NCBI RefSeq assembly: GCF_004379255.2
Contig: NC_056037.1
Span: 13,712,902-13,776,901, forward strand
Direction of reading: 5' to 3'
DNA: 64,000 bases
Source of the DNA: Salvia splendens
Lineage: Eukaryota > Streptophyta > Magnoliopsida > Lamiales > Lamiaceae
Part shown: positions 21,490 to 32,969 of the stretch, in pieces
How the letters are laid out: the number at the start of each line of letters is the position of its first letter
How positions within the stretch are numbered: position 1 is the stretch's first letter
Position numbers and translations under genes: made by a program
The notes under the pieces: model-generated
What the model saw: the letters and a program-made list of their open reading frames with translations, nothing else
Told to the model about the DNA's origin: nothing
The model's database searches: none

Positions 21490-24400
21490 ATGCCTCCAAA
21501 AAGGAGACGAAGTTCCGCTGGAGCGTCCTCCGCCCGTAGTTCTTCAAGGGGCAAAAAGAAGCCGCCAACGCCATCGTCTTCGTCACCATCACCTCCGCCA
21601 TCACCTACATACGGTAGAAGGGCTCGAGGACCGGAGATAATCGACGTAGACCCAGAAACGTGGAGCATTCGCGATCCCCGACTGGATTTCTTTGTTCCGG
21701 AAGAAGAATATAGTAAGTTCAAGTTTAAAATTCCAAGCAAGCGATTTTGACTGTGATTTAGGGCTCCAAAAATTGGTTGTTTTGTGAAATTGTTTTGATG
21801 TCGTCGCTCATGGGAAATTAGGACTTTGTATGTGAAATTTGTTGGTTTAAATTTGAAAGTTTTCTAATTCTATACAAACCCTAACAGGGGACCATGTAGG
21901 GATATTTTCCGTCGCTTTTCATCACGGAGGGTCAATCGTCGAAATCAATGGACAGAAGAAGTATATTGGGGGGCAATTGACATTCTTCGACTATTGCTGG
22001 ATTCGCCAATTCGAGCTCTTAGATCTTTCCGCAATGGTGTTGCTGTTGGGGTACAATAGGAAAACCATCTGTGAGTTCTATTACGTTCATCCAATGTACA
22101 GTTATGGTTGTATGGGCGTGGAAATAGGAGGTCCATTGCTGCCCATTACGGACGATCCACATCTGGTCCCTTTTCTCGAAGTCGCGGCTACTAGCACAAA
22201 GCTTTCTCACATTTATCTCGTGGAGATGACAGAGGCGGCCGCCTTGCTCAAGAAGCGAAAGGAAGAAGCGGAGGAGTTTCTAAAATTTGTGAACGCTTGT
22301 AAAAAACCCACTGTGGTCATTGAAGAGCTTGACTAACCGGACCCAATTGTGCCGAAGAGTAAGAGTAAACTGAAAAGGAAGAAACATCAGCACGACAAAG
22401 GAAACCATCGGCACCATTACTGATGCTTGAGTGGTACCCTAAGGATGTCGAGTTTGAAGAGTATTTGTCCAAAAGTTTAGAAGACAAACGTCGCGAATGG
22501 AAGAGGGAAGAGGAGGCAGCACGTAAAAATTTGATGGATGCATTTGCATCATGTAGTGCAGACCAAGCAGAAGTTGTTGTGGTGGAGGTTGAAGAGAATG
22601 ATGCAGTCGATGGAGTTATTGGACAAGGAGATGTCCATGAATGCGAAGATGGAGATGAGGTTGAGGTAGAAGATGGTGAACACGTTAAACAACCTGAGGT
22701 TGAGGTTGAAGCAGTTATAGACCATGCAGAGGTTAGTACACCACTGTGGAATATGTTTGTGATTTGTTGTTTATGTTTGGTATTCATATGTGATTCATCT
22801 TTTGGTCAGATTGGACAGCATGAAGATGAAGCAATTGTAGACCCTGATAGCGTGGCAGAGGTTAGTGCCCACCTTTGTAATAGAGTTGTGATTTATGCTT
22901 GTATGTATGGTGTTCATTTGTGATTTTATGTTAAATCAGATGGGGCAATCTATGCATAGTGAAGATGTTCAGCATGTTGACGAACGTGTGTACAACCCAA
23001 CCCTGGATTTTTCAGCTGAACCCCAATGTCAACTGCAGTCGAAAGTTCACATTATAGAGGAGATTCCGGATGAATTGCTTATGTCCGGACTTGAACGTGA
23101 TGTGGAACAAGCTGGACAGGTAGTGCATGATGGGCCTGAAGTGCATGGTGGACCGGAAGTGCAAGCTGGACCCGAAGTACAAGGTATCCCGGAAGTACAT
23201 GATGGTCCGGGAGTAGAACCTCAAGAGGAGGTATACATTCCATCGTTTGAGTACGTTCCGGACGGCTGCCATCTACATAACGAGGAACCGCCGAATGATG
23301 ATGAAGATGATAAGATGGACCATTTTATCTCGTTGGCACACATGTGCCGAGATGAGCAGCTTTTCACCTCATATTACGAATCCATTTTCCAACAACAACA
23401 GGCGAGACAGGAGCCAGAGAATGCAGACCATCCGGGTGAAGGCGAAGACCAGCTGGGGTCAGGGGGTCAGGGGATAAACGGCGGAGGAAGTATTCTCCTT
23501 ATGTGGACAAGAGGAACATGACAGACAACCCACTTTTCGAGGAAGAAGTTGTGGACAAGCTACAAGATATTGACGACCTCGAGGATTTGGGGGGTTTGGA
23601 GGGTTTGAAGAATAGCGGCATAAAGTTTACCCCGTTCAAGCTCGAGAGTAATGAGCTTCCGTTGTGTAAGCCCGGTGATGTTTTTAAGCATAGAGATTTC
23701 TTCTATGACGTGTTGAGGTAGTACGCAATAATGACCAGAAGGCGGGTGCACGTGAAAAGAAATGACGGCGACAAACTTCGTGCGATTTGTAAAGGGCAAG
23801 GGTGTGAGTGATATGTGTACTTGAGGAAGCACGAAATACACAACGGTCATGATTACGTTGTGATGAATATGCAACGCGATCATGCGCACACATGCTCTCA
23901 GGTGTTGGATTCGAAGTGGCTGACGGCAAAGTGGCTAGGTGAGCGTTATATGGAGAAGATCAAAGCCAACCCTCAAATTCCACTTGCAGCTATACGACAG
24001 TGTATCGATGAAGATTTTGGCCTGAAGATAGGTAGAATGAAGGCATATCGGGCCAGAGAGCACGCACTGGACGGTATATTCGGCTCGGCGGTAACCCAAT
24101 ACAGAAACTTGTTCTACTACAAAGCCGAATTGGGGCGCCGCACCCTGATTCCAGCATTCATATACATTATGAGAATACGAGGGATTCTGGCGCCGTGGGT
24201 CCGAGATTCCTGAGGTTCTACTGCTGCCTGGGACCATTGAAAAAGGGATGGATGCAGTTATGTCGGCCAATTATCTTCTTCGACGCTTGTTTCTTGCAAG
24301 GGATATACAGAGGACATCTCATGACAGCAATGGGGATAGATCCCAACAATGGCTGGTGGCCGAATGCTTGGGTTGTGACTGAAGCCGAGAGTTATGTCCA

Positions 24401-25824
24401 GTGGAAGTGGTTCGTGGAGTACTTGTCTGATGACCTAAACTTGCATGCAAATGAGCCACGATATGTGTTTATGTCTGACCAACAAAAGGTATGGTCGCTG
24501 TGATTTCAATATTACATAATGTACGTGGTATGTGATTTTATTTTATCTGTGATTTGATCAATACATTATGTACTGGAACTGTGATTTTGTGGTAATGTTT
24601 TGTTGTGTTGCATCAGGGGGTTGCAAAGTTGATTGCTGAGGAATTCCCACAAAGCGAGCATCGCTTTTGTGTTCAGCACATATACAACAAATTCAAGAAG
24701 AGATATGTTGGAGAAAATTTCAAAGACAGGTTGTAGGAGATTGCCTCGAGTACCACCCTCGAACATTATGTGGACAAGATGGATGCTTTGCAGACCGAGT
24801 ATTCCCAAGCACATCAGTGGCTTTCTGGAGTTGCTCCCAAAGAAAAGTGGGTCAAGGCATTTTTCTCTCCACACACTTGTTGTGATGTGCTCCTCAACAA
24901 CATTTGTAAGACATTCAATTCGAAGATTGCATTGGCTCGAGAGAAAACAATTATTAGCATGTTAGAGGACATACGAACAAGTTAAATGGAAAGAATTCAG
25001 ATCAGAGGCCAGTGGATCAAAAGCTACGATCACGCAGTCCCTCCTGTTATCAAGGAGCTTGTTGATAAGTGGTACGCGAGGGCTTCATCGTGGAGGGCTA
25101 CATGGAACGGACAGTCTTCGTACCAAGTAACTGGGCCGTCTGGCCAATATGTTGTCAACATGTGCGATTTTACATGCTCCTGCAGATTGTGGCAGCTAAC
25201 CGGAATCTCGTGCACGCATGCTATCGCAACAATCAACAAGAATGGCGACGACGTGACGCGATTCGTTTCCCGATATTATTTGAAGTCAACAATGAGCATG
25301 TTGTACGAGAATGTCCTTTACCCCATCAATGGGGTGGACAATTGGCCGAAGAGTACTTCTGATGATGCGGTGGAACTGGCGCCCCCGAGGTCAAGGCGAC
25401 AGCGTGGTAGGCCGAAGAAACTGAGACGGAGGAGCCCCATATTCGTCTTCATGCGGACGGAGGTGAGTCATTGCGTCGCACCTTCATGATGAAATGTCAT
25501 CGGTGCGGTCAAGAAGGTCATAATAGGAGGACATGCGGAAATGATCCTCGAACAGATGCCCGTTCTCAGGTTGGGGAGACTTCGCAGCACAACGGGTCGC
25601 GCGAACGGGGAGAGAGTACTTTGCCTGAATCGTCAAATAATTGTCGACGCCACGAGGTACTATGTAATAAACATCTACAACTATATTCTCTAATTGTACA
25701 CAGTGATTTCTCATATATACTTACTAAATATTAATTGTTGCAGCCTAATATTTCGAATCCGGAACCAAGCACTCGGACTAGGACTCAGCCTCAGAGATGC
25801 GGCTGTCGCGGTGATCAAGATTGA
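21490..25824 (+). pseudogene. MuDR-type transposase, multiply broken
   Basis: Start MPPKRRRSSAGASS at 21490. An intron follows to an exon at about 21889 with the PB1-like MuDR N-terminal domain (HHGGSIVE, YIGGQLTFFDYC). Acidic repeats come next (GPEVHGGPEVQAGPEV), then the zinc/DNA-binding part (HAHTCSQVLDSKWLTAKWLG), the DDE core (FFDACFLQG, Asp at 24282; MSDQQKG, Asp at 24477), a SWIM finger (CDFTCSCRLW...SCTHA) and a zinc knuckle (CHRCGQEGHNRRTC at about 25495). A final exon starts near 25744. Breaks: stop at about 22334, frame changes near 22340-22420, 23500, 24150 and 25460, and stops at 23719, 23809, 24734 and 24983. The third catalytic residue, Glu in the family's NICESFN motif, is Lys (AAG 24908-24910). 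It is dead as an enzyme. Confidence 0.85.
22730..22940 (+). repeat. Duplicated short exon plus intron in the MULE-2 transposase
   Basis: GCAGAG followed by GTTAGT(A/G)C occurs at about 22725 and 22856, and each is followed by related intron text (GTTGTGATTT, GGT(A/G)TTCAT) and an acceptor TTGGTCAG or TAAATCAG. This looks like a tandem duplication of one exon-intron module. Confidence 0.6.
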
Positions 25825-26035
25825 CTGGCCTTACTTAATCTTAAAACTTTGTATTTGTTTGGGATGGGTGAACAATTTAAAGTGGCAGTGTTGATATGAT
25901 GTGTATGCTAACTACGAGTTTTTATATTTTGGTGGCAGTGATGATTGAATATGTATGTTATGTATGTTACAGACTAGTTTGTAACAAATTACTCTAGTAT
26001 TTTGGTGGAAATGGTATCATGACATATTTTGCGGG

Positions 26036-26400
26036 TATTTGATAGAGTACTTCGTCAGTTTGTATCCATTCTTTTACATAGTATGTGATTTCAGTCATAG
26101 TTGGGTAACTTCATTCGTGATTTCAGGCATAGAGAAAACAATCATCATCAGGCATTTGAAAGAGTACTTCGTCGGTTTGTATTCATTTCTGTACATGGTT
26201 TGTGATTTCAGTAATAGTTGGGTAACTTCATTCATGATTTCAGGCATAGATGAAGACAAAACGTGGTCAATCAACATCAGGCATTTGATAGAGTACTACG
26301 TCGGTTTGTATTCATCTGTGTACATGGTTTGTGATTTCAGTCATAGTTGAGTAACCTCATTCGTGATTTCAGTCATAGTTGAGTAACCTCATAGTGATTC
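26036..26400. repeat. ~120-bp tandem repeat, three copies
   Basis: Three imperfect copies of a unit with GAGTACTTCGTCGGTTTGTA, ACATGGTTTGTGATTTCAG and TAGTTGGGTAACTTCATTC lie between the transposase 3' end and the GRF gene. It may act as a shared 3' flank; there is no direct evidence for function. Confidence 0.8.
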
Positions 26401-26537
26401 AGGCGTAGATTAAAACAAAGCTTTGCAAAGCGTAATCAGTCAACATCAGAAGATAACGACGGAGTGAACACAACATAGCTGTGTTATAACAGTAGAAAAA
26501 TTACAATACATAAGAACAAGATTGTGATTTTTAACCG

Positions 26538-27028
26538 TCAGAGAGTTTTTGCCGTTTTACCAATTGTTAGCGCCAATGCGTCACACTCTTCAGTTTTCAT
26601 GCCCAGTTGTAACTTCGAGGCTTCAAACTCCACAGTTTTCATGCGCAATTTCTCGTGCTGAACACCTTCAAGTACCGATTTGGCTCGAAGTTCAGATTCG
26701 AATTGGTCTCGCTCAAGTTTCACTCTCTGAAAGTAACTGTCTTGGCTTGGGGATAGACTCACATCAACCCATCGAAAAAACTTGCAATCATCTTCCTGCA
26801 TAATACTTTCTCATTAATCTTTATGCCAACAAAATTAATGGAAAAACGACCAAAATACATGGTTTTAACCTTCCATATTGGGCAGCGATAGTATCGTCTA
26901 CCCGGGTTAGCAGCCGTCCTAGATGTCACAAGCTCAGCCTCAAGATCGTGATTACATTTCACAATTTCGGGACGAGGCCAATTCCAATTGAAGCTTCAGC
27001 CAAAAGATTGAGAAGAAGAAGAAGACAT
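26538..27028 (-). pseudogene. GRF-type zinc-finger protein carried by MULE-2
   Basis: Exon 1 is 27028-26870 (MSSSSSQSFG, then an in-frame TGA at codon 11) and exon 2 is 26795-26538; the splice is in frame. The join gives the GRF zinc-finger layout: RTAANPGRRYYRCP followed by EDDCKFFRWVD, a nucleic-acid-binding fold. The first metal site is CNH instead of the usual CxC. The C-terminus is a coiled coil (KLERDQFESELRAK... to the stop). It is convergent with the transposase inside the TIRs, so it is either a second element gene or captured host sequence. With the early stop it is probably inactive, unless translation starts later. Confidence 0.65.
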
Positions 27029-27617
27029 TGCAACACGACCTGAATTCAATTCGACGGTACAAAATTCAAATTAACAGTGCAAGAATTCAACACGACCTGA
27101 ATTCAATTTCGCCGAAAAAGATAGCACATAGCACAAAAACTAAAATTTCCACCCAACTGTAAACTTGAACCAATAATAGCAAAATTTTCCACATGCCCTA
27201 ACTGTAACCCTACAACCATTAAATTCGACCAAGAATTGCAAATTAGTTTTTCAGCTGCCCGACAGTAACGCTACAACAAAAAAATCAACCACCAATTGCA
27301 AAATAAAATTCCAGTTGAAATCACCTAAACCCTTGTGGATACCATAAATTGACCGAAATCCAGATGAAAACCCCTAATTTCCAGATGCCGAACAAAATAT
27401 AATCGCCTATTATGTTAGAGAGGGAAATATGAAAGCAGGCGAAAATGAAACGAAGAGGGAGGGAAAGAAGAAAGAAAATAGGAGAACGGAATTATGATTA
27501 ACAAGACAGCCCCTGCACATGCAGACTATGTGCAGGCATAGGGTGCAGTAGTACGTAAAAAGTCTAAACTGCCCTTCAGCCCATTTGGGCATTTTCGTCC
27601 GAAAAATGGCAAAATAT

Positions 27618-27726
27618 ACACGATTTGTGATTACATATTTTGTTAGATCCCTTTGGTGGGATTTTTAAATGTTATGGACCTCTGCTGTTACACAGCGAAA
27701 AGTTAGAGCACTTTTACGCAGTTCAC
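27618..27726 (-). repeat. MULE-2 right terminal inverted repeat
   Basis: Inverted match of 21039-21147, ending GCAGTTCAC. Confidence 0.88.
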
Positions 27727-27805
27727 TCCTATAAATAATAAAAAGTAGAATTGGAAAATTAATGAGGACAGAATGAATGAACAATTAATTAGAGAGGAAG
27801 AAGTA
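27727..27805. mobile_element. Mariner MITE, right half
   Basis: Continues the MITE broken at 21038. The end ATTAGAGAGGAAGAAGTA is a worn mirror image of the left end at 20853. Confidence 0.55.
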
Positions 27806-27956
27806 TGTCAGATTTTTTTTTTTAATGATGTTCCCTTACCAATTTTAAATTATGCTGATTATACATACAATCACTATCATACACTCATAAGACATGCAAT
27901 ATATCAATTCTCGTATTTAAATTTATCTTTATTTATAACATGATGATAATGGGGGC

Positions 27957-28227
27957 GTTAAAATGACAACACCTCTTAAAGTAACAACATACCACTATTC
28001 CTAACCAATCATTTGTACACGTGGACGAATAATCAGCTGCCATGTAACAATCATAAAAAATGTTCAATGATAAATTTTCTCGGCAGCAATATCCAATACA
28101 CTCATCAATTTTTCTCGGTCAACAATATCCAATACACTAGACAGCAATCTATAGATTGTTGTGTAGCGTTTATAATATTGCTGGATACGAGGTGTCGCAT
28201 TGTCACTTTAAGAGGTGTCATTTTAAC
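27957..28227. mobile_element. 271-bp MITE with ~28-bp TIRs
   Basis: The left end GTTAAAATGACAACACCTCT is mirrored by the right end AGAGGTGTCATTTTAAC. The interior repeats CAATATCCAATACACT twice. No flanking duplication recognised; superfamily unknown. Confidence 0.75.
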
Positions 28228-28448
28228 ACAAATATGATGATAATAGTTCTATAAAATAATAAAAATTATATTCCATTAAATACTTAAATATATAAGAACC
28301 TTAAAATTGAAAAAAGAATACATAGAAAAAGATTGGAATCTAAATTCTAGAAAAAAATGCACTATTTTTTTGTTTTTAGAATGCTGATTATTTTCGTAAT
28401 TTTATTAAAATTCAAACCAAACATTATATTCTAAAAATCAAAGTTATT
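28228..28448. other. AT-rich spacer
   Basis: Nothing recognised. Confidence 0.4.
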
Positions 28449-28700
28449 TACTCCCTCTGTACATGAATAGGAGTCTCGTTTTTCCATTTTTGTTCGTCCG
28501 CGAATAAGAGTCCTGGTTCGTAATTACTATAAATGGTAAAGATGTCCTACATTTCACCAACTCATCACACGCATATATCATTTAAAATTAATATATACAA
28601 GTGAGACTCATATTCCACTAACTTTTTTCTACCTACTTTTCTTAACATTTCTTATACATTTTTCTTAACATTTTTTAGACAATGAGATAGATATGTAAAG
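28449..28700. mobile_element. Mariner MITE, right end missing
   Basis: TA + CTCCCTCTGTACATGAATAG, then GAATAAGAGTCCTGG and ACTTTTTTCTACCTAC. The same subfamily as 49495-49749, with the far end lost. Confidence 0.7.
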
Positions 28701-29281
28701 ACAATTATATTCGTTCTAATGTATTGGTATACAAGAAAACACGAATTATATTCAGTTATACTATGTTCTAATTATTATATAGGGTAGTTATTATGTCCAA
28801 CTCTATCTTAATATATTCCTATTAAATACTACTATTAAATTTCATTAATATCTCAAACTTTCTCTATGATCTTGAATTAAAATTGGTAACGTTGATCTAT
28901 CAATCTTTCCATAATCTCACTTGAGATGAAAAACATAACTAATTATGTATAGACGTATAGTATTTTTTTTAAGTTGAAAGTGGTATAGATTAATTCGTAA
29001 ATCTCTCTATTATAGGAGATGATATTTCACCATTTGATATCTAAACATTGCAAATTTTGTTATAGAGTTGGGAGAATTTAAGAAATATAGCGTAGGCGTG
29101 GAAGAATTGCGTTAGAGTAAAACAGGTCAGATCAGACTACGGACGGCCACCAAACGAATGCAGCTGAAACAAAACAAGAGTGTAAAACGGACTAATTCCG
29201 CGGCCCACTCGTGTAGGCCCCACTCTATCCAGCCTGTTCTCAATTCCTTTCTTTTTGTTCCACCCCACGCGCCTCCACAAG
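28701..29281. other. AT-rich intergenic
   Basis: No genes or complete repeats recognised. Confidence 0.4.
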
Positions 29282-29517
29282 TACTCCCTCCGTCCCTATG
29301 TAGCTGAGTACTATTATTTTTTTGGTTATCCCATTATACCTAAGTCGTTTCTTTTTTTGGCAAAAAGTACTTTACTCTTTCTTACCTTACTCATTCTTCA
29401 TCTATCTACTTTTTTTCTTTCTACTTTATTCTCTTTTTACTTAACTCATTTAAAATAATTTTTCTTAAATTCCGTATCCAAAAGAAATACCTCTACTACA
29501 GAGGGACGGAGGGAGTA
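29282..29517. mobile_element. Mariner MITE, complete
   Basis: TA-bounded, left CTCCCTCCGTCCCTATGTAG, right CTACAGAGGGACGGAGGGAG. Confidence 0.88.
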
Positions 29518-29560
29518 CTAAATAAACTCTTCTAGTCTTCTTTTACTCCAATTAAAAAGA

Positions 29561-29815
29561 TACTCCCTCCGTCCCCGATTAAGAGTCAAACTTTAACCGG
29601 GCACGAGTTTTAAGAAAAGTAAATAAAAGTTAGTTGAAAAAGTGAGTGAAATGTGGGACCCACTTTTTATATTGGTTTTATAATAAAACGTGAGTGAAGT
29701 GAGTTAGTGGAATGTGAGATCTATTTACCATTTATGGTAAAAATGAATTGTGGCTCTTAATAGGAGACGGGCCGAAATAGAAAAATGTAACTCTTAATCG
29801 GGGACGGAGGAAGTA
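29561..29815. mobile_element. Mariner MITE, complete
   Basis: TA-bounded, left CTCCCTCCGTCCCCGATTAA, right TTAATCGGGGACGGAGGAAG. It lies 43 bp from the preceding MITE and belongs to a different subfamily. Confidence 0.88.
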
Positions 29816-30179
29816 AATAAGAGGATTTTATTACATTAAACTTAAATTTTTAAAAATATTTTCAATATTATGCTTTTTCTACTCATAAAATTTGAAAAAA
29901 ATGGTTTTGGTTTAATTAAAACTAGAAATATTACTCAAAAATAAATAAATGAGGTTGATTTTGCATTATTATTATAATTAATTACCTATCTTATTTAAAA
30001 TTTTAATATATTATTGGAGATGATCTAACACAATATTATATTGAAATGAAATGCTAAGTATATGGTTGCTTAGTCTACTATGAAATAAATACTTATCATT
30101 TTAATTTACATACTAGATTTTGGAGGTCAGAAATATATTCAAGTAGATATAGAGGAACAAATGATATAGCCAACAATTA
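29816..30179. other. AT-rich spacer
   Basis: Nothing recognised. Confidence 0.4.
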
Positions 30180-31069
30180 TAGGGGTGACAAAATGGATAG
30201 CGGGCAGTAGGTTATTCCATTTCGACCCAATACTTGCCTAGTATTGGGTAGTCGCTACTCGGCGATAACAGGAAACGAGGCGGGATTGGGTAGTGTGTTT
30301 TAGAGTTTTGCGGGTACGGGTATACACACCTGCGCGGGTATACCCGCTAGTCCTGATAATACCTGATATTATTAAGATTAGCTATATACAATCTTTTAAT
30401 ACTTTATAGAATCTAAAAGTTCTAAGAGTTTTTTTGAAATATTTTTATATTCCAACAAATATACATTTGAAAACTCAGCAGAGCTAGTTATAGAGTGTCC
30501 ACTCACTTTTATTCTCAATCTATTCAAAGCTTACATTCAAAATTAACAATAAATTTTAGTTTGCATTTAATTTTAAATTTTAAATTTGGAAATGTGCAAA
30601 TTATATATTAAAATATACAAATGTGATGTACATACATACTCTGATCATATTTTGATTATTTTCAGTAATTAAGACTAAAGTTCACCACATTTGTGCATAG
30701 TTGATAGTTGGAATTTTTGTATGAAGACCGAAGAACAAATTAAAAAACAAAAATATGAAATCATAGTGCGGCAACAATCTCAAAATTCATTACTATTAAA
30801 AAACTCAAAGCATAAACATTAATTGGTTTCATGAACTCAACCTTTGGTTTGAAGAACTTTCTGCACGATTAAGAGTCATACTCAGCATCCGGGATTCAGA
30901 TTGGGTACGAGTACCTGCAATGTCAGGTACGGGATACCCGACACGGGTATCGGGTATTCCCGATATGTTGCAGGGCGGGTATTGGGACAACAAATTTGGC
31001 TGAAATCGGGTACGAGTACCCGACTTGTCGGGTGCGGGTACCCGCGGGTAACCCGTTTCGCCACTCCTA
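30180..31069. mobile_element. hAT-like non-autonomous element, ~0.9 kb
   Basis: The left end TAGGGGTGACAAAATGG is mirrored by CCGTTTCGCCACTCCTA on the right. Both subterminal zones are dense in CGGGTA/TACCCG words (30280-30350 and 30900-31050), as in plant hAT elements with repeated transposase-binding words. No 8-bp duplication is seen and no coding sequence survives. Confidence 0.7.
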
Positions 31070-31690
31070 GCCTACATAACCATAAAAATCTTACTCTATC
31101 GGTCAACGAAAAATAATTTTATTTATAAATGATATAAATTTTAATAAAAAATTAATAGAGTAAAAGAAATAGTAGAAAAAATAGATATAATAAAAGTAAA
31201 AAACTGTAAAAGTAAGAGTCATAGTATATCATAGTTATGGTACTTCTCACAGCGAGCTCTTTTTCCACGATAAATTTAATTTGGCGATCACGATAATAGC
31301 AAATCAATCAATATAGTTTCATTTTTGTAGTCAAAAGCATCATTCATAATTAATCAAAGGATTAATAAAATAGATGTACGGAGTATTGTTTATACATCTA
31401 CTTCGAGCTAATAAAATAAGAAGCAAAACTGAATTTCAAAAGATGGGATATTTTTTGTAAACTAAGTTACTAAAAAATACTCCTATGAACTTACAAACGT
31501 GACATTAATAGATAAAAAAACTTAACTTCTTTTAAAAAAATTTACTGTTTATATTATTGGCAAATTGAATGTCGACATGGTATTAATCCCTACAATGCAG
31601 TCAATCTCATTTTAAACTAGTTTTTAATCATAATTCAATTTGACAATAGTATCATTTTAAAAAGAGAAACTATCTCATAGTATTACTTAA
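31070..31690. other. AT-rich intergenic
   Basis: No genes recognised. Confidence 0.4.
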
Positions 31691-31699
31691 AATAGAAAA

Positions 31700-31880
31700 T
31701 TACCAACTTGTTTTGTTCTTGTTGTACACTTGGGCAATTCTCTCCCAAAACTGGTGCACCCTCTAGGCGATGTCGATGATTGGGTCCTCTGGAACGTCGA
31801 GTACTTCTTCGTGCCGCTATAGAACCTTCTCCTTGCCTTTGCCCCTAGCTCGGGAACTAAATCCTACATCCTGGGGAGAT
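31700..31880 (-). pseudogene. Harbinger ORF1 (Myb/SANT-like) fragment
   Basis: The minus strand reads EEVLDVPEDPIIDIA, then an in-frame stop, then RVHQFWERIAQVYNK, the conserved phrase of the Myb-like ORF1 protein of plant PIF/Harbinger elements ('...ED P I.G..Q....FW.RI...YN'). Another stop lies upstream. It is a short relic; a host trihelix/Myb gene fragment is the alternative. Confidence 0.45.
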
Positions 31881-32364
31881 GGTTGCACCGCACCAATTAG
31901 TTCCGTATCTGAAATCTCTTAGTCATCTACGTTGATTACGGATTGGCAAGTATCTAGGGTACTACTAGTACCCATCCATGCGATCAAGAGTTGTCTCTTC
32001 GGAACGTATTTCTACGATTGGTTCGAAGTGGTTGAATAATTGGGATCCCACCCTATTGCATATGCATAGGTCAAAAAAGCTTCCAACAATTTTGCATAAG
32101 GATGAACAGAGACAGGGAGAAATCACAAATAACAGACCTTCTTTGGAATGAGAATATTAAGTTTAAATCAAAATTAATAAAAAATAATAAAAATGAAAAT
32201 ACTTGGCTAATGATGCGATCGTTGCAATGGCGCCGCATGGCTGGCTTCACGCACGTCTAGGAGGTTGAATGACAAGCAGGCGGCTCAGTACTTAGTGCTG
32301 AAATAGCCTGCATTCGGGCAACTCTATTTTGAATGTTTTAAATTGGAGAATTATGGAACAATAT
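31881..32364. other. Unannotated spacer, possibly more of the Harbinger relic
   Basis: Locally less AT-rich than the surroundings (around 32200-32330), but no frame is supported. Confidence 0.3.
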
Positions 32365-32515
32365 ACTATAGGACTGTTCGGATTCGGATTGCAGGATTAT
32401 ATATCTCAAAATTAAATATATATTATATTTGATTTATGATTAGATCTTCAGACTTTTATCCTATACTATTATCATAATTATTTTATCTAATAAACCAAAA
32501 AGCTAGTATATAGAT
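32365..32515. mobile_element. Degenerate CTGTTCGG-type MITE
   Basis: Starts GGACTGTTCGGATTCGGATT and ends near AATAAACCAAAAAGC, a worn relative of the element at 48079-48250. Confidence 0.45.
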
Positions 32516-32969
32516 CAGATTTTTTACGGAACCTGAATAATCTATTATGAGCAAGAGCCGGTTGCGGATATAAAAAAATTAACAAAAAGAAAAACGCGTT
32601 TTACACGCTGTAGCTTTACCCAAACAGCAGAAAACACAAATAACAGACCTTCTTTGGAAACAAATTAAACATAATTAATACGGATTATATTTTTACTTGA
32701 ATCTATCCCTACCCTATCCCATTCACCCCACAAAAATCCACCGAAGAAAGCAAACTCATTTCCCACTTTCTTCATCCCTTCATAATTACCAACGACTACT
32801 TTTCACTCAACTCTCTCTCTGTCTCTCTCTGGTTGGAGACGGCAACCAAAAGTTAGCTCATTCATAAGCAAAAGCCACCCCACTGATTTATTTTTTCAAT
32901 TCTCCAGCAAATTCAACTGATTTAATTCGATTCGTTTTCGGTCGTTAATTTGGTAAAGTTTATCCACAA

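Larger units (their letters stand above)
21039..27726. mobile_element. MULE-2: Mutator-like element with 109-bp TIRs, decayed
   Basis: Left terminal repeat 21039-21147 (starts GTGAACTGCACAAAAG) and right terminal repeat 27618-27726 (ends CTTTTACGCAGTTCAC) are inverted copies with about ten differences. Both hold CTTTTCGCTGTGTAACAGC-like sequence and AATCACAAATCGTGT. Inside are a degenerate MuDR transposase (+) and a GRF zinc-finger gene (-). No clean 9-bp target duplication is seen, so the insertion is not very recent or the flanks have mutated. Confidence 0.88.
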
